Positions 1-9,613 of a stretch of 64,000 nucleotides of DNA are shown one piece after another. The notes beneath the pieces are model-generated. The model had not been told where the DNA came from. It worked only from the letters and a program-made list of their open reading frames with translations, and searched no databases. The translations under genes and the position numbers were made by a program. Location: assembly GCF_003666245.1 (NCBI RefSeq), contig NZ_MJLZ01000006.1, positions 56,782 through 120,781 on the forward strand, read 5' to 3'. How positions within the stretch are numbered: the first letter of the stretch is position 1; the number at the start of each line of letters is the position of its first letter. Source of the DNA: Brenneria alni. Its GTDB lineage: Bacteria > Pseudomonadota > Gammaproteobacteria > Enterobacterales > Enterobacteriaceae.

Positions 1-1
1 T

Positions 2-415
2 GTAACGGTGCAAGCCCAGATCATAACGTTATTGAATGAACTGAAACGCGAATTTAATACCGCCATAATTATGATTACCCACAATTTGGGGGTTGTGGCC
101 GATATGTGCGACAAGGTGCTGGTGATGTATGCGGGGCGTACGATGGAGTATGGTTCGGTGCGCGATGTGTTTTATCATCCCAGTCACCCTTATTCTGTTG
201 GGTTGCTCCATGCCGTTCCCCGCCTGGATACTGAGGATGCAACGCTGGCAACCATTCCTGGGAACCCGCCGAATCTGCTCCGCCTGCCGACAGGCTGCCC
301 GTTTCAGCCACGTTGTCCTTATGCGATGGATGTGTGCCATAAAACACCTGCTCTGGAGTCTTTTGATAACGGTCGCTTACGCGCCTGCTTTAGAACGATC
401 GAGGAGTTGTTATGA
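2..415 (+). CDS. oppD: OppD, oligopeptide ABC transporter ATP-binding subunit (3' part only)
   Basis: The reading frame is open from base 2, so the gene begins before the window; about 138 C-terminal residues are present. OppD is one of two cytoplasmic ATPases (with OppF) driving OppABCDF oligopeptide import. Visible are the end of the nucleotide-binding domain with the H-loop region (IITLLNELKRE, then MITHNLGVV) and the C-terminal peptide-importer extension with its cysteine cluster (GCPFQPRCPYAMDVC), which in this family can bind an Fe-S cluster. The residue after the H-loop histidine is Asn, where OppD proteins normally have Asp. The stop overlaps the oppF start by 4 bases (ATGA), so the two are translationally coupled. 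Identity rests on near-complete similarity to enterobacterial OppD. Confidence 0.95.
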   Translation, partial: VTVQAQIITLLNELKREFNTAIIMITHNLGVVADMCDKVLVMYAGRTMEYGSVRDVFYHPSHPYSVGLLHAVPRLDTEDATLATIPGNPPNLLRLPTGCPFQPRCPYAMDVCHKTPALESFDNGRLRACFRTIEELL

Positions 416-1455
416 ATAAGGGGGCAGAAAAAGTAGTGTTGCTGGAAGTGGTTGATTTAAAAGTTCACTTTGATGTGAGGGATGATAAACAATGGTTCTG
501 GCAGCCAGCTAAAACGCTGAAAGCGGTTGATGGCGTTACGCTCCGTTTGTATGAAGGGGAAACGCTGGGCATTGTTGGCGAATCTGGCTGCGGCAAATCT
601 ACGCTGGCGCGTGCCATTATAGGCTTGGTAAAAGTCACTGACGGGCATATTACCTGGCTGGGGAAAGATTTACTGGGAATGAGTGATACGCAGTGGCGCA
701 CGATACGCAGTGATATTCAAATGATTTTCCAGGATCCGCTTGCGTCGCTTAATCCTCGAATGACTATCGGTGAAATCATCGCGGAACCGTTAAAAACCTA
801 TTATCCCAAGCTATCGCGCCAACGAGTGAAAGAGCAAGTCAAAGAAATGATGCTGAAAGTCGGGTTGCTGCCTAGTCTGATTAATCGATATCCCCATGAA
901 TTTTCAGGAGGGCAGTGTCAAAGAATCGGCATTGCACGGGCGTTGATATTGGAACCACGACTGATTATCTGCGACGAGCCGGTTTCTGCGCTGGATGTTT
1001 CCATTCAGGCTCAGGTCGTAAACCTGCTGCGGCAACTGCAGCGTGAAATGCGGCTGTCACTGATTTTTATTGCGCATGATTTATCGGTGGTGAAACACAT
1101 TTCCGATCGGGTACTTGTTATGTATCTGGGGCATGTGGTGGAGTTGGGAACTTATGATCAGGTCTATCATAACCCGCAACACCCGTATACCCAGGCATTG
1201 ATGGCGGCAGTACCCATTGCGGATCCTGATAAACAGAGAAATAAGCAGATACCGTTGCTGAAAGGGGAGTTGCCTTCGCCGTTTAATCCGCCATCGGGAT
1301 GTGTGTTCTGCACCCGCTGTCCCATTGCCGGGCCTGAGTGTTCAGAAAACCGACCGCTGCTGGAGGGGAGTCTCACACATGCGGTGTCCTGTCTGAAGGT
1401 TGATCCGCAGTCGTTGCCGCATCATCACGGTAAAGATAAAGAAGCCCCTTTTTAA
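412..1455 (+). CDS. oppF: OppF, oligopeptide ABC transporter ATP-binding subunit
   Basis: 347 residues, the second ATPase of the oligopeptide importer. Walker A is GESGCGKST at residues 56-64, the ABC signature is SGGQCQRIGIARAL near residue 165, Walker B is LIICDEP followed by the D-loop SALD, and the H-loop is IAHDL. The C-terminal extension carries the GCVFCTRCPIAGPEC cysteine cluster typical of OppD/OppF/DppD/DppF. The start overlaps the oppD stop (ATGA). This is the last gene of the opp operon; the next gene is convergent. A GC-rich hairpin overlaps the stop codon. The assignment agrees with opp-yciU-cls synteny in E. coli. Confidence 0.97.
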   Translation: MNKGAEKVVLLEVVDLKVHFDVRDDKQWFWQPAKTLKAVDGVTLRLYEGETLGIVGESGCGKSTLARAIIGLVKVTDGHITWLGKDLLGMSDTQWRTIRSDIQMIFQDPLASLNPRMTIGEIIAEPLKTYYPKLSRQRVKEQVKEMMLKVGLLPSLINRYPHEFSGGQCQRIGIARALILEPRLIICDEPVSALDVSIQAQVVNLLRQLQREMRLSLIFIAHDLSVVKHISDRVLVMYLGHVVELGTYDQVYHNPQHPYTQALMAAVPIADPDKQRNKQIPLLKGELPSPFNPPSGCVFCTRCPIAGPECSENRPLLEGSLTHAVSCLKVDPQSLPHHHGKDKEAPF

Positions 1456-1461
1456 CGGGGC
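1444..1461. terminator. Possible hairpin terminator at the oppF/yciU junction
   Basis: GCCCC and GGGGC flank an 8-base loop that contains the oppF stop codon. The hairpin lies between convergent oppF and yciU. The T-run is weak in both directions, so its terminator role is uncertain. Confidence 0.35.
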
Positions 1462-1489
1462 GCATTTAAGGCGGTTTACTGCCGGAGGC

Positions 1490-1813
1490 TTACTCTTTCC
1501 ACAGAATGTGGCAAAGCTTATGGTCTTTTTCCCGGCAGATTAACACGCGGGCAAAAATATCGGTGATATCTGCGCCATCCTGCTCTGCGAGTCCAATTAT
1601 CACTTCAGCAAAAAAATCAGGGTTAAGGTCAAAATCAATATGCTCTGACCAGTCTTCGGCAGGATCGAATAACTCGGCGCCACCGCGCTCTTCAAATTGT
1701 AGATTAAACAGTAAGATATCCGCCGGGTCGAGGTTATCAGCAGCCAGCTCCAGAAAGATATCATAGGCCTGTTCCAGCGCTTCATCTTCGGTCAGACGGT
1801 TATTTAAATCCAT
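1490..1813 (-). CDS. yciU: YciU, DUF440 family acidic protein (putative dsDNA mimic)
   Basis: 107 residues from the internal start [12 protein letters not shown]. The longer open frame reaching back to 1948 has a 45-residue N-terminal extension that enterobacterial YciU lacks and that overlaps the end of clsA, so the shorter start was chosen. The protein is strongly acidic (many Asp/Glu, e.g. [14 protein letters not shown] and [16 protein letters not shown]), the basis on which DUF440 members are described as DNA mimics; the partner here is not visible from sequence. It follows clsA on the same strand with a 55-base gap and converges on oppF. Confidence 0.92.
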   Translation of the reverse strand: MDLNNRLTEDEALEQAYDIFLELAADNLDPADILLFNLQFEERGGAELFDPAEDWSEHIDFDLNPDFFAEVIIGLAEQDGADITDIFARVLICREKDHKLCHILWKE

Positions 1814-1868
1814 ACAAGATGTCCTGTTAATACATGATGGCGCTATTAAAACACGGGAAAAGCCGTAT

Positions 1869-3329
1869 TTATAGCAGTGGACTGAAAAAGTAAAACAGTC
1901 GTTCGACGATCCGCTGCCAATAAGGCCGGTTTTGCCATTGCGTTGCATTCAGCAACGTTGAACGAGCGATATAATCTTCCTGCACACAGGCGAGATCGCT
2001 GCCGAAACCCGCATCGTCAATCACCACGGTAATTTCAAAGTTCAGCCATAAACTGCGCATATCGAGATTGACCGTACCCACCAGACTCAATTGCCCATCG
2101 ACCAGGACGCTTTTGGTATGCAGCAATCCGCCTTGAAACTGATAGATTTTGACACCGGCTTCCAGCAATTCTGCAAAAAATGCCCGACTTGCCCAACCAA
2201 CCAGTACGGAATCATTTTTATAAGGAACAATAATACTGACATCCACACCGCGCTGTGCCGCGGTACAAATGGCGTGCAGCAGGTCATCACTGGGGACGAA
2301 ATAGGGGGTGGTCATGATTAACTGCTTGCGTGCGGAGTATACGGAGGTCAATAGCGCCTGGTGGATCATCTCTTCCGGATAGCCCGGCCCGGAAGCAATT
2401 ACCTGAATGGTGTGCCCGGTTTCCTGTTCAAACGGCATCATATTGACATCAGGCGGGGGCGGTAATAGTCGCTTCCCGGTTTCCATTTCCCAGTCGCAGC
2501 AATAGATAATTCCCAACGTCGTCGCAACCGGGCCTTCAATACGGGCCATCAAATCAATCCACTGGCCAACGCCTGATCCCTGTTTAAAAAAACGAGGGTC
2601 AACCATGTTCATACTACCGGTATAGGCAATGCGGTTATCGATAAGAATAATTTTACGATGCTGACGTAAATCCATCCTGCGCAGAAATGCCCGGAATAAA
2701 TTCACTTTCAACGCCTCGACGACTTCAATACCGGCTGTGCGCATCAGTTCCGGGTAAGCGTTGCGGAAAAACTGAACGCTGCCTGCCGAGTCGAGCAATA
2801 CCCGGCAATTAACGCCACGACGGGCAGCGGCAATCAGTGAAGAGGTGACTTGATCAACAAGTCCACCGTTTTGCCAGATATAAAACACCATCTCAATATT
2901 GTTATGGGCAAGTTCAATGTCACGGATCAGCGCTTTAATGGTGTCTTCAAAGGTCGTCAGCAATTGCAACTGGTTGCCTTTTACGCCGCCTATGCCCTGA
3001 CGGCGTTCGCACAATTGAAATAATGAACCGGCAACCTCGCTGTTTTCTGTTGCGAAAATCCGCCGGTATTCCTTCAGTTCACGCAACCATTTCGCCGTCG
3101 ACGGCCACATTTTACTGGCTCGTTCCGCTCGGCGTTTGCCAAGATGTAATTCACCGAACGAGAGATAAGCGACAATACCGACAAGTGGCAGAATATAAAT
3201 AACCAGTAACCAGGCCATTGCTGAGGGTACAGTGCGACGTTTCATCAGAATACGTAGAGTGACACCGGCGATCAGCAACCAGTAACTGAAAACAAGCAGC
3301 CAACTTATTACGGTATAAAATGTGGTCAT
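1869..3329 (-). CDS. clsA: Cardiolipin synthase A
   Basis: 486 residues, the same length as E. coli ClsA. It makes cardiolipin from two phosphatidylglycerol molecules at the inner membrane. Two N-terminal membrane segments (about residues 5-27 and 37-58) are followed by two phospholipase-D-type HKD motifs: HRKIILID in the first half and HTKSVLVDG in the second, each followed by the conserved GS/GTxN element (TGSMN and VGTVN). It sits between yciU and yciY as in E. coli. The start ATG at 3329 has a GGGAG element about 15 bases upstream, a loose spacing, but the length supports this start. Confidence 0.97.
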   Translation of the reverse strand: MTTFYTVISWLLVFSYWLLIAGVTLRILMKRRTVPSAMAWLLVIYILPLVGIVAYLSFGELHLGKRRAERASKMWPSTAKWLRELKEYRRIFATENSEVAGSLFQLCERRQGIGGVKGNQLQLLTTFEDTIKALIRDIELAHNNIEMVFYIWQNGGLVDQVTSSLIAAARRGVNCRVLLDSAGSVQFFRNAYPELMRTAGIEVVEALKVNLFRAFLRRMDLRQHRKIILIDNRIAYTGSMNMVDPRFFKQGSGVGQWIDLMARIEGPVATTLGIIYCCDWEMETGKRLLPPPPDVNMMPFEQETGHTIQVIASGPGYPEEMIHQALLTSVYSARKQLIMTTPYFVPSDDLLHAICTAAQRGVDVSIIVPYKNDSVLVGWASRAFFAELLEAGVKIYQFQGGLLHTKSVLVDGQLSLVGTVNLDMRSLWLNFEITVVIDDAGFGSDLACVQEDYIARSTLLNATQWQNRPYWQRIVERLFYFFSPLL

Positions 3330-3522
3330 AAAGGCGGTACAGCTCCCTTTGGTAAGTCATCGATAAAGTGTACGCATAGTTTGCTGAAAGAGGAAACGCC
3401 TTTGTTCTGAATAAAATAGGGCTATTGATGTTTTATGCCGGTAAGGGAGATTTAAACATTATTTGGATCGCGGTGTGAAGGGGCTATAATATACGCCGCG
3501 AGTTATCGATAAGAGTTATGTC

Positions 3523-3699
3523 ATGAAACGCAGCCGGAATGAAGTTAGCCGCTGGCGAATGTTGCGTCAGGTTCAGCGTCGTAGAAGTCGTTGGCTGGAG
3601 GCTCAATCGCGCACTTACCGTCATATTCACTACGCCCGTTATTTGCAACAAAAGCATCAACGGCGTGCGCTGTTATATGCGATAGCTTACGAGTGGTGA
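3523..3699 (+). CDS. yciY: YciY family small basic protein
   Basis: 58 residues, starting MKRSRNEVSRWRM and ending LLYAIAYEW. It is extremely basic (Arg-rich through residues 3-30: RRRSRWLEAQSRTYRH). It resembles E. coli YciY, which is also about 57 residues, starts MKRSR and lies next to cls. Function is unknown. It is divergent from clsA, and a TATAAT-like hexamer (3485-3490) lies about 33 bases before the start codon. A long inverted repeat follows the stop codon. Confidence 0.8.
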   Translation: MKRSRNEVSRWRMLRQVQRRRSRWLEAQSRTYRHIHYARYLQQKHQRRALLYAIAYEW

Positions 3700-3703
3700 T
3701 CTG

Positions 3704-3748
3704 CTGAAAAAATTAGCGGTCGCATTGACACGATCGCTAATTTTTCAG
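3704..3748. terminator. Bidirectional terminator between yciY and the chemoreceptor gene
   Basis: CTGAAAAAATTAGCG and CGCTAATTTTTCAG form a nearly perfect inverted repeat with one bulged A around a 16-base loop. The A-rich and T-rich arms would give a U-tract on both strands. It lies between the convergent yciY and chemoreceptor genes. Confidence 0.65.
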
Positions 3749-3765
3749 GTAAACGCCGCTTCTTT

Positions 3766-5415
3766 TCAGGATAATGCCGGTATCAGTGTGGTGTCGGGAG
3801 TCGTGGGTAATTCATGGGCATTGGACGGCAGCAGAAATAGCGATACGGCAGTACTGAGTTGTTCTGTTTGTTCCAGCAGAGATGAAAACGTCTGGGCCGT
3901 GGCATCAACTTGGCCCGCATTCTGTCTGACGGTATCATTCAGCGTACTGATACGGCTGGTGACTTCATGGATACTCTGGTTCTGCTGATGCGATATTTCC
4001 GATATTTCACTTAAAAAAGTGCTGGTGCCTTTCGCCGCCTGAATAATTTCCTGCAGGCTTTCATTCAATTCTTTGACTAACTGCGTACCTGTCTCAACAC
4101 TGTTGTCCGAGTCACGGATTAAGGCATTAATATTTTGCGCCGAATGACTGCTCTGCGAAGCCAGCGTACCGACTTCACGGGCAACCACAGAAAACCCCCG
4201 GCCCATTTCCCCCGCGTGAGCGGCCTCAATAGCCGCATTCAATGACAGAATATGTGTCTGAAATGCCACATTTTCGATCATACTGATGGCATCCGTCATT
4301 TCCCGTGTTCTGCCTGCAATATCCGACATGGCGGTTTTTACTTCATTCATCATTACCTCACCCTGAGCGGCGATATTGCTGGTATCTTCTGCGTGCAGAC
4401 TGGCCTGCCGAGTATGCTGGGTGTTGTGTTCCAGATGTTGGCTTAACTGAATGATATGTTCGGTTGTGGCTTTCAGTTCGTGGGATTGCCTGTTTGCCTG
4501 TTCCGACAGTAGCCGGTTATCGGCGGCCACTTTATCAACTTGGTTAATCATGTTTTCAACGCTCTGACGAACCTGATAAACCAAAACAACCAAACCACGT
4601 TGCATTTGAATGACGCTGTTATTCAGCAGGTCTATTTCACGCGTGCTGCGTTTCCCTGTTTCGATGGTGTGGGAGAGATCACCTGCCGCAATGCGCCGCA
4701 AATGATCGATAATGCGTGTCAGCGGGTGGATAATAACCTTGTTAACGCCAAACCAAACCAGCACCGATACGCCCAGTAATAACCCCAAAACAACAAGCAA
4801 AACAGTATGTGCGCGATCAAGAGACAACAGAAATTGCTGACCGTGCTGTTTTTGCTGGATATCGTTGTCCTGAAGGTAGTGCGAATATTTCTGGGTAAAG
4901 TCGTTTTGATAAGCCTGAATAGGAACCGCAAAGAAGATGTCGATTTCATTGGTGGCTTTGATGCCCTGCGCGAGTTCGACTAGTCCCGTATACAATTGGT
5001 GATAGCTATTTTTCAATTCAACAAAAGCCGATGCGGTGGAGCTGGTATCCAGCGATTTATAATGGGCTTCAGCATACTTCAATGACGCCTCAGCTTCATC
5101 CATCAAGCTATGCCAACTGCCGACTGAACCCGTTTCTTTATCAACCAACAGGTAAATTCCCGCCCGGTTAAGTTTATCACTGGCGTTCATAACCTCCATT
5201 CTGGCTTTATCCATTAATGCCTGCTGTTGGCGCAGGTTCTCATTAGCGGAAATATCCAGCCTTACCTGAGTCATGGTTTGGGAAATAATACCTACTGAAA
5301 CCAGTTGCAATAGAGAAAATAGCCCGATAACGAGCAGTAAACCAGAAAGAATGCTAAACCGGTGCCGACGGTAAGCGGTGAGTATCTTCAAACGTGGCAT
5401 AGCGAACGCGAACAT
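3766..5415 (-). CDS. Methyl-accepting chemotaxis protein with a divergent signalling tip
   Basis: About 549 residues when started at [10 protein letters not shown]; the frame is open back to 5457 with other ATGs, but AGAGAG precedes the chosen start. The architecture matches Tar/Tsr-type chemoreceptors: cytoplasmic N-terminus, membrane segment ([19 protein letters not shown]), periplasmic four-helix ligand-binding domain, second membrane segment ([20 protein letters not shown]), HAMP domain, and the kinase-control coiled coil. The hairpin tip reads [19 protein letters not shown] then [13 protein letters not shown]. Tsr has Asn and Arg where this protein has the two His residues, and Arg at the final Gly. 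There is no NWETF-type CheR/CheB-binding tail. Ligand unknown. It stands alone, where E. coli has kch between cls and yciI. Confidence 0.9.
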   Translation of the reverse strand: MFAFAMPRLKILTAYRRHRFSILSGLLLVIGLFSLLQLVSVGIISQTMTQVRLDISANENLRQQQALMDKARMEVMNASDKLNRAGIYLLVDKETGSVGSWHSLMDEAEASLKYAEAHYKSLDTSSTASAFVELKNSYHQLYTGLVELAQGIKATNEIDIFFAVPIQAYQNDFTQKYSHYLQDNDIQQKQHGQQFLLSLDRAHTVLLVVLGLLLGVSVLVWFGVNKVIIHPLTRIIDHLRRIAAGDLSHTIETGKRSTREIDLLNNSVIQMQRGLVVLVYQVRQSVENMINQVDKVAADNRLLSEQANRQSHELKATTEHIIQLSQHLEHNTQHTRQASLHAEDTSNIAAQGEVMMNEVKTAMSDIAGRTREMTDAISMIENVAFQTHILSLNAAIEAAHAGEMGRGFSVVAREVGTLASQSSHSAQNINALIRDSDNSVETGTQLVKELNESLQEIIQAAKGTSTFLSEISEISHQQNQSIHEVTSRISTLNDTVRQNAGQVDATAQTFSSLLEQTEQLSTAVSLFLLPSNAHELPTTPDTTLIPALS

Positions 5416-5547
5416 ATGATTTGACTCTCTACACATGAAGAGAAGCCAATTTATCATGGTTAAATGACTAAAATATTTCAGGTTTTATCGAGCGGGAAGG
5501 GACGGTCATAGCCGATATCTCCGCTATGACCAGTGTCATGATCAAAA

Positions 5548-5844
5548 TCAGAAAACTTTTTTGAAGGGTTTTACCGTCACCTGTTGGTAAACGTTGGCGG
5601 CAATGTAGGGATCTTCATCAGCCCAGGATTTCGCGTCTTGCAGAGAGGGAAATTCGGCAATGATGATTGAACCGGTAAAACCGGCTTTGCCGGGATCTTC
5701 GCTATCAACGGCTGGCAATGGGCCAGCTGTTATGAGTTGTCCCTGATCGTGTAATTGTTTCAGGCGGGCAAGGTGAGCAGGTCTTGCGGCCAGTCGTTTC
5801 TCCAGCGAATCGGCGGCATCTTCAGCATAAATAACATATAACAT
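5548..5844 (-). CDS. yciI: YciI family protein
   Basis: 98 residues, start MLYVIYAED, end VKPFKKVF; the same length as E. coli YciI and similar along its whole length. The family has a ferredoxin-like (dimeric alpha/beta barrel) fold with a conserved His-Asp pair (here in RPAHLARL and PAVDSEDPG) proposed to be an active site, but the substrate is not established. It is divergent from tonB, sharing the intergenic control region, as in E. coli. Confidence 0.95.
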   Translation of the reverse strand: MLYVIYAEDAADSLEKRLAARPAHLARLKQLHDQGQLITAGPLPAVDSEDPGKAGFTGSIIIAEFPSLQDAKSWADEDPYIAANVYQQVTVKPFKKVF

Positions 5845-5982
5845 AGGCGGGCCTCACAGGTTGGGACGTAAAAAAGCAGCAGCGACTTATCATACGTGAT
5901 GAAACGGCTGGGGCAATAGGCTGATTTACCAGACAATTAGCCTCTGCGCTGGTTTTTTTTAACAATCACATGGGTTGTTATT

Positions 5983-6001
5983 GAATATGATTGCTATTTG
6001 C
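5983..6001. promoter_or_regulatory. Candidate Fur box upstream of tonB
   Basis: GAATATGATTGCTATTTGC matches the 19-bp Fur consensus GATAATGATAATCATTATC at 11 of 19 positions and lies 37 bases before the tonB start. Iron repression of tonB by Fur is known in enterobacteria; this particular site is inferred from pattern and position. Confidence 0.5.
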
Positions 6002-6038
6002 ATTTAAACTTGGCGGCATAAGAGGATGAAGAAATACT

Positions 6039-6797
6039 ATGCCGCCAAAAAAGTTTCTCCTGACCCGCCGTTATTCATGGCCATTTATACTTTCAGTTGG
6101 GGTTCACGGTTCACTGATCGCTGGTTTGCTGTACGCGTCGTTCAATAACGCGATCGAACTGCCTCAGGAAGCTAAACCAATCAGTGTCGTTATGGTTAAT
6201 CCGGCTGTATTGGAAGCGGCCCCTGCGGCAAAGCCTGCCCCCGCTGAACCGGAACCGGTAAAACAACCAGAGCCTGTTACTGAACCTGAGCCAATCCCGG
6301 AACCTGAGCCGATTCCAGAGCCGGTTCCCGTCCCGCTTCCTGAACCGAAGCCACAGCCTAAACCCAAGCCCAAACCGGTGAAGAAAGTGGAAAAGCCGAA
6401 GCCGGTCAAGCGCGAGAAGGCTGTTGAGAAACAACCGCCAGCCCCCTTTACCAGTGAAGAACCTACGCGCACTGTGACGAATGCGCCAGTTAGTCAGGCG
6501 CCGGCACCGGTAGCCAATACCCAGTCGACAGGGCCAAGACCGCTTAGTCGGGTTCAGCCGCAGTATCCGGCACGAGCATTTTCATTGCGGGTTGAAGGCC
6601 GGGTGAAAATGCAGTTTGATGTCGATAGTTCCGGGCGAGTAGACAATGTTCGGGTGATTTCGGCAGAACCTCGCAATATGTTTGAGCGTGATATCAAGCA
6701 GGCCATGCGGAAATGGCGCTATGAAGCCAATAAGCCTGGCAAAGATTTAGTGGTGACTATCGTATTTAGGATTGATGGCGGGGCGGCGATGGAGTAA
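6039..6797 (+). CDS. tonB: TonB, energy transducer for outer-membrane receptors
   Basis: 252 residues. TonB spans the periplasm and passes the ExbB/ExbD proton-motive-force signal to TonB-dependent siderophore and vitamin B12 receptors. The N-terminal signal anchor (about residues 13-32, [20 protein letters not shown]) contains the essential SxxxH motif (SVGVH). A Pro-rich spacer of Glu-Pro repeats (about residues 68-103) is followed by Lys-Pro repeats (to about 125). The C-terminal TonB domain has the conserved YPARA element and ends with the beta strand [12 protein letters not shown] precedes the start. It is divergent from yciI and probably Fur-regulated. The Pro-rich region creates long spurious open frames on the minus strand. 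Confidence 0.97.
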   Translation: MPPKKFLLTRRYSWPFILSVGVHGSLIAGLLYASFNNAIELPQEAKPISVVMVNPAVLEAAPAAKPAPAEPEPVKQPEPVTEPEPIPEPEPIPEPVPVPLPEPKPQPKPKPKPVKKVEKPKPVKREKAVEKQPPAPFTSEEPTRTVTNAPVSQAPAPVANTQSTGPRPLSRVQPQYPARAFSLRVEGRVKMQFDVDSSGRVDNVRVISAEPRNMFERDIKQAMRKWRYEANKPGKDLVVTIVFRIDGGAAME

Positions 6798-6816
6798 TCC
6801 CGCCAGCATTTTATAC

Positions 6817-6848
6817 ACAAAAAAAGCCGCTGACTGCGGCTTTTTTGT
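6817..6848. terminator. Bidirectional terminator between tonB and yciA
   Basis: An A-run, GCCGC, the loop TGACT, GCGGC and a T-run form a textbook intrinsic terminator that works in both directions, between convergent tonB and yciA. Confidence 0.85.
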
Positions 6849-6876
6849 ATTCCTGACCACCGTATCAACACGCGAA

Positions 6877-7302
6877 TCAGGCATCGTCAGGGTTAAAGTT
6901 ACTCTTGCCCAGGGGGAGCTCACGTGGACGGCTGTCTTCATCAACGGCAACATAAGTGAACAGGGCCTCGGTCGCACGATAGCGTTGCCCGATCGGCTCG
7001 GATGACACTTTTTTTACCCATACTTCGACATTCACATTAATGGAACTACGGCCTGTACGCACACAACGTGCGTAGCAGCAAACAACATCGCCGACGGCAA
7101 CCGGTTTTAAAAAAGACATCCCGTCAACCCGGACGGTCACGACACGGCCTTCCGCAATCTCTTTTGCCAAAATAGCGCCGCCCATATCCATCTGCGACAT
7201 CAGCCAGCCGCCAAAAATATCCCCATTTGCATTGGTATCCGCAGGCATTGCCAGTGTACGAAGCACCAGGTCGCCATGTGGTAAAACGTCTTGTTTGCTC
7301 AT
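6877..7302 (-). CDS. yciA: YciA, acyl-CoA thioesterase
   Basis: 141 residues from ATG 7302; a TTG five codons upstream also keeps the frame open but the ATG fits the family better. A hotdog-fold thioesterase hydrolysing acyl-CoA esters in the cytoplasm. The N-terminal part carries the family signature LRTLAMPADTNANGDIFGGW, in which Asn and Asp of the NANGDIFGGW segment are active-site residues. The rest (VTVRVDGMSFLKPVAVGDVV, then CCYARC) is typical of YciA. It has about nine more residues than the E. coli protein. It is convergent with tonB and leads into the yciB-yciC series on the same strand. Confidence 0.95.
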   Translation of the reverse strand: MSKQDVLPHGDLVLRTLAMPADTNANGDIFGGWLMSQMDMGGAILAKEIAEGRVVTVRVDGMSFLKPVAVGDVVCCYARCVRTGRSSINVNVEVWVKKVSSEPIGQRYRATEALFTYVAVDEDSRPRELPLGKSNFNPDDA

Positions 7303-7363
7303 TGTGGTATCAATCAATTAGGTTGAATTATAACGTCATGCTGTTTTTATAACGTGGGCATTA

Positions 7364-7927
7364 TCAGTGCTCGCCGCCATTTTCTTCTGACTTTTCCTGA
7401 TCGCCGGGCAGATGCCGGTAAATATAAACGCCACAGAACAACGTAAACAGCAGGGTAAATCCCGTCAAACCAAAGACTTTGAAGTTAACCCAAACATTTT
7501 GCGGCATCCAGAAAGCAATATAAATGTTTAATAATCCACATACCAGAAAGAACATAGCCCAGGAGAAGTTAAGTTTTCCCCATACTGCTTGCGGTAAGGT
7601 TAGCTCTTTACCTAGCATTCTCTGGATCAGTGTTTTTTTCATCACGAACTGGCTAAACAGTAGCGCCACGGCAAATAGGGTATAGATGATGGTGACTTTC
7701 CATTTAATAAACTGGTCGTTATGGAATACCAGCGTCAAGGTGCCGAAAATGGCTACCATGGCAAAAGTCACCAACGTCATCTTCTCGATTCTGCGGTAAA
7801 TCACCCAGGTGACGATTAGCGCAAGCGCGGTCGCCGCAATCAGTGCGCCTGATGCCACATAGATGTCATAAAGCTTATAAAAAACAAAAAAAACAACAAG
7901 CGGAAGAAAATCAAGAAGTTGCTTCAT
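7364..7927 (-). CDS. yciB: YciB, inner-membrane septation/envelope protein
   Basis: 187 residues with about five hydrophobic membrane segments; start [20 protein letters not shown], a hallmark of the YciB/IspZ family. Known as intracellular septation protein A and linked to envelope integrity and elongation in E. coli; the biochemical activity is not established. It ends with a polar tail rich in Glu. It lies between yciA and yciC as in E. coli. Confidence 0.95.
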   Translation of the reverse strand: MKQLLDFLPLVVFFVFYKLYDIYVASGALIAATALALIVTWVIYRRIEKMTLVTFAMVAIFGTLTLVFHNDQFIKWKVTIIYTLFAVALLFSQFVMKKTLIQRMLGKELTLPQAVWGKLNFSWAMFFLVCGLLNIYIAFWMPQNVWVNFKVFGLTGFTLLFTLFCGVYIYRHLPGDQEKSEENGGEH

Positions 7928-8087
7928 TATGTCAATCCGTCACTCAATAAATTGTTGGCGATAACCCAAATGGCTATCTGATAACTGGCCGTATTATCCT
8001 TTATTGTGGCGCACGGTTCCCTTGATATCGTAATAATTTGCAGAAAATTACGATTACGCCTTATCAGGATAAAATAAAGAAGAAAGC

Positions 8088-8108
8088 GTGCCGCAGGATA
8101 GGCGGCAC
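8088..8108 (-). terminator. Probable terminator downstream of yciC
   Basis: On the minus strand GTGCCGC, a 7-base loop and GCGGCAC follow the yciC stop codon, then a short pyrimidine run (GCTTTCTT). It suggests that yciC and yciB are separate transcription units. Confidence 0.5.
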
Positions 8109-8117
8109 ACCGTTAAA

Positions 8118-8870
8118 TCATGCGCGAAGCAGCATATATAGGCGGAACAGATAGATCAGCAGGATAGCGGATAGCAGGTTGCTCAGGGCATTTAACACCA
8201 CGGCAATTACGGTAGGTGAAAATACCGGGATTTTTGTCACCAACAGCAGAATGGCAATTTTAGCCAGTAACCACAGGATCACCGCCGGTGCTGTCACGCG
8301 CAAGTTGGCGTAAGCCAGTCTTGCACTGGTATTAATGGAACTGAATACGCCACGCTTTTCGGTGACGGCAATAACCGGCGACAGGCTCAATGCGATAGCT
8401 AACAGCACACCTGGAATGACCAGGAACAACATACCGAGTTGTACTAACAGCGTGCAGAATAAAATCAGTAAAAAAAGGCGGGGTAAGACCGGCGCTGAGG
8501 CTCCGATTGCCCGTAAAGCGCTGGTGCGATTTCCGGCGGATACCATCTGAATCAGCATAAGTATACCGCCTGTAAGAATAGCGTTGCCGATCAGCGCCGC
8601 AAATGTTCCTGCCGCAGACATTTTAAGCAACACGGTTTGCTGTTCAGGCGTCATCTGCTGGATCAAGTCCATCATACCCAGTTCAACAGATGAGGACAGA
8701 TCGCCGCCTGCGTTGTTAAGCGTCTGTAATTCCTCATTGCCGGGCGACAAGGCTTGATTCAGGATGACAGTAATGAATGCAGTCAGCAGAGCCATCATTA
8801 AAATAGTGATGAACTGGTTACGCGTAAAATTCATTGTGTCACGGTACAAAGTGTTAGCCGTGATAGGCAT
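8118..8870 (-). CDS. yciC: YciC, UPF0259 inner-membrane protein
   Basis: 250 residues from ATG 8870, chosen because AAGGAG sits six bases upstream; the frame is open to 8897 but the longer start has no comparable ribosome site. Several hydrophobic helices span the protein (for example [18 protein letters not shown] near the N-terminus and [20 protein letters not shown] in the middle) and it ends [13 protein letters not shown] as E. coli YciC does. A multipass membrane protein of unknown function, functionally linked to yciB in E. coli studies. Confidence 0.93.
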   Translation of the reverse strand: MPITANTLYRDTMNFTRNQFITILMMALLTAFITVILNQALSPGNEELQTLNNAGGDLSSSVELGMMDLIQQMTPEQQTVLLKMSAAGTFAALIGNAILTGGILMLIQMVSAGNRTSALRAIGASAPVLPRLFLLILFCTLLVQLGMLFLVIPGVLLAIALSLSPVIAVTEKRGVFSSINTSARLAYANLRVTAPAVILWLLAKIAILLLVTKIPVFSPTVIAVVLNALSNLLSAILLIYLFRLYMLLRA

Positions 8871-8971
8871 GAAAACTCCTTGAAGAAAGATGAGCAATGA
8901 TACTTAGCCTTTAATTGTAACCTGTTACGCCAGACTGTGGCACCCCGTGCGTGCTGAGATACGCGCATTTC

Positions 8972-9331
8972 TCATGATTCAGCAGCCCGCATTTCAGGCG
9001 CGATTGTTAGCGGTGGCAATCCATAGTGTGCCCTGGCACGGTTACAGGCGTCATTTACCTGACCGTTTTCTCCGGATTGCATAAATTCACGGCAAGGGGA
9101 AGGGCGGTTAACATGAATCGAACAACGGACATTTACGCCGATACTGCCTTCTAAGGCGCAGCAACGGGGATTTTTGCCGTTTGATCCTTGCATACAACGT
9201 AAAAAAGGCGAAAGGGGTTCCGTGAGCAAGGCAGGAACTACGCCGCCGCCATCATCAGCCTCAGCCCAATAAAAAGATACCCTGAAATAAGCGCAGCAAG
9301 CGCCGCAGTGCATACAGGTGTTATCACTCAT
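8972..9331 (-). CDS. YkgJ family cysteine-cluster protein
   Basis: 119 residues with many cysteines: [15 protein letters not shown] at the N-terminus, then CCALEG, CSIH, PCREFM and NDAC. This matches the YkgJ/YcgN zinc- or iron-chelating cluster family (UPF0153). The protein is nearly full length compared with E. coli YkgJ. Function unknown; metal binding is inferred from the conserved Cys pattern. It is divergent from ompW, with a 282-base gap that holds an FNR box. Confidence 0.88.
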   Translation of the reverse strand: MSDNTCMHCGACCAYFRVSFYWAEADDGGGVVPALLTEPLSPFLRCMQGSNGKNPRCCALEGSIGVNVRCSIHVNRPSPCREFMQSGENGQVNDACNRARAHYGLPPLTIAPEMRAAES

Positions 9332-9453
9332 TTGTTATCTACCGCCCTTAACCGGTGTTGAATCACCATCGCCAGAGTGAAAATTTATCGCTGAAATCGC
9401 CGCTTTGGCAGTGCATTTTCGCTGTAGGGCACTTTATGTGCATTTGTTTGTTT

Positions 9454-9467
9454 TTGATGTAGATCAA
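9454..9467. promoter_or_regulatory. FNR box upstream of ompW
   Basis: TTGATGTAGATCAA is a perfect match to the FNR consensus TTGAT-N4-ATCAA, 146 bases before the ompW start. In E. coli ompW is controlled by FNR; the site here is a direct sequence match, and anaerobic induction is inferred. Confidence 0.7.
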
Positions 9468-9613
9468 TTCTTGTCTTTTTAATGATTTATGTTCATTTGA
9501 TGAGGTGCATAATTCGCAAAAAGTATTCGAAAGATGTGATCTGGCTTAAAACAAGAATGATTGCATCGGGGTATATTTTTTCCGGAATTTAAACCATATA
9601 AAGGGAGTGGATA

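Noticed and set aside
6111..6472. Two long minus-strand open frames inside tonB (Gly/Ser-rich and Arg/Leu-rich)
   Set aside because: They are artefacts of the Pro-Glu and Pro-Lys repeats of TonB read backwards.
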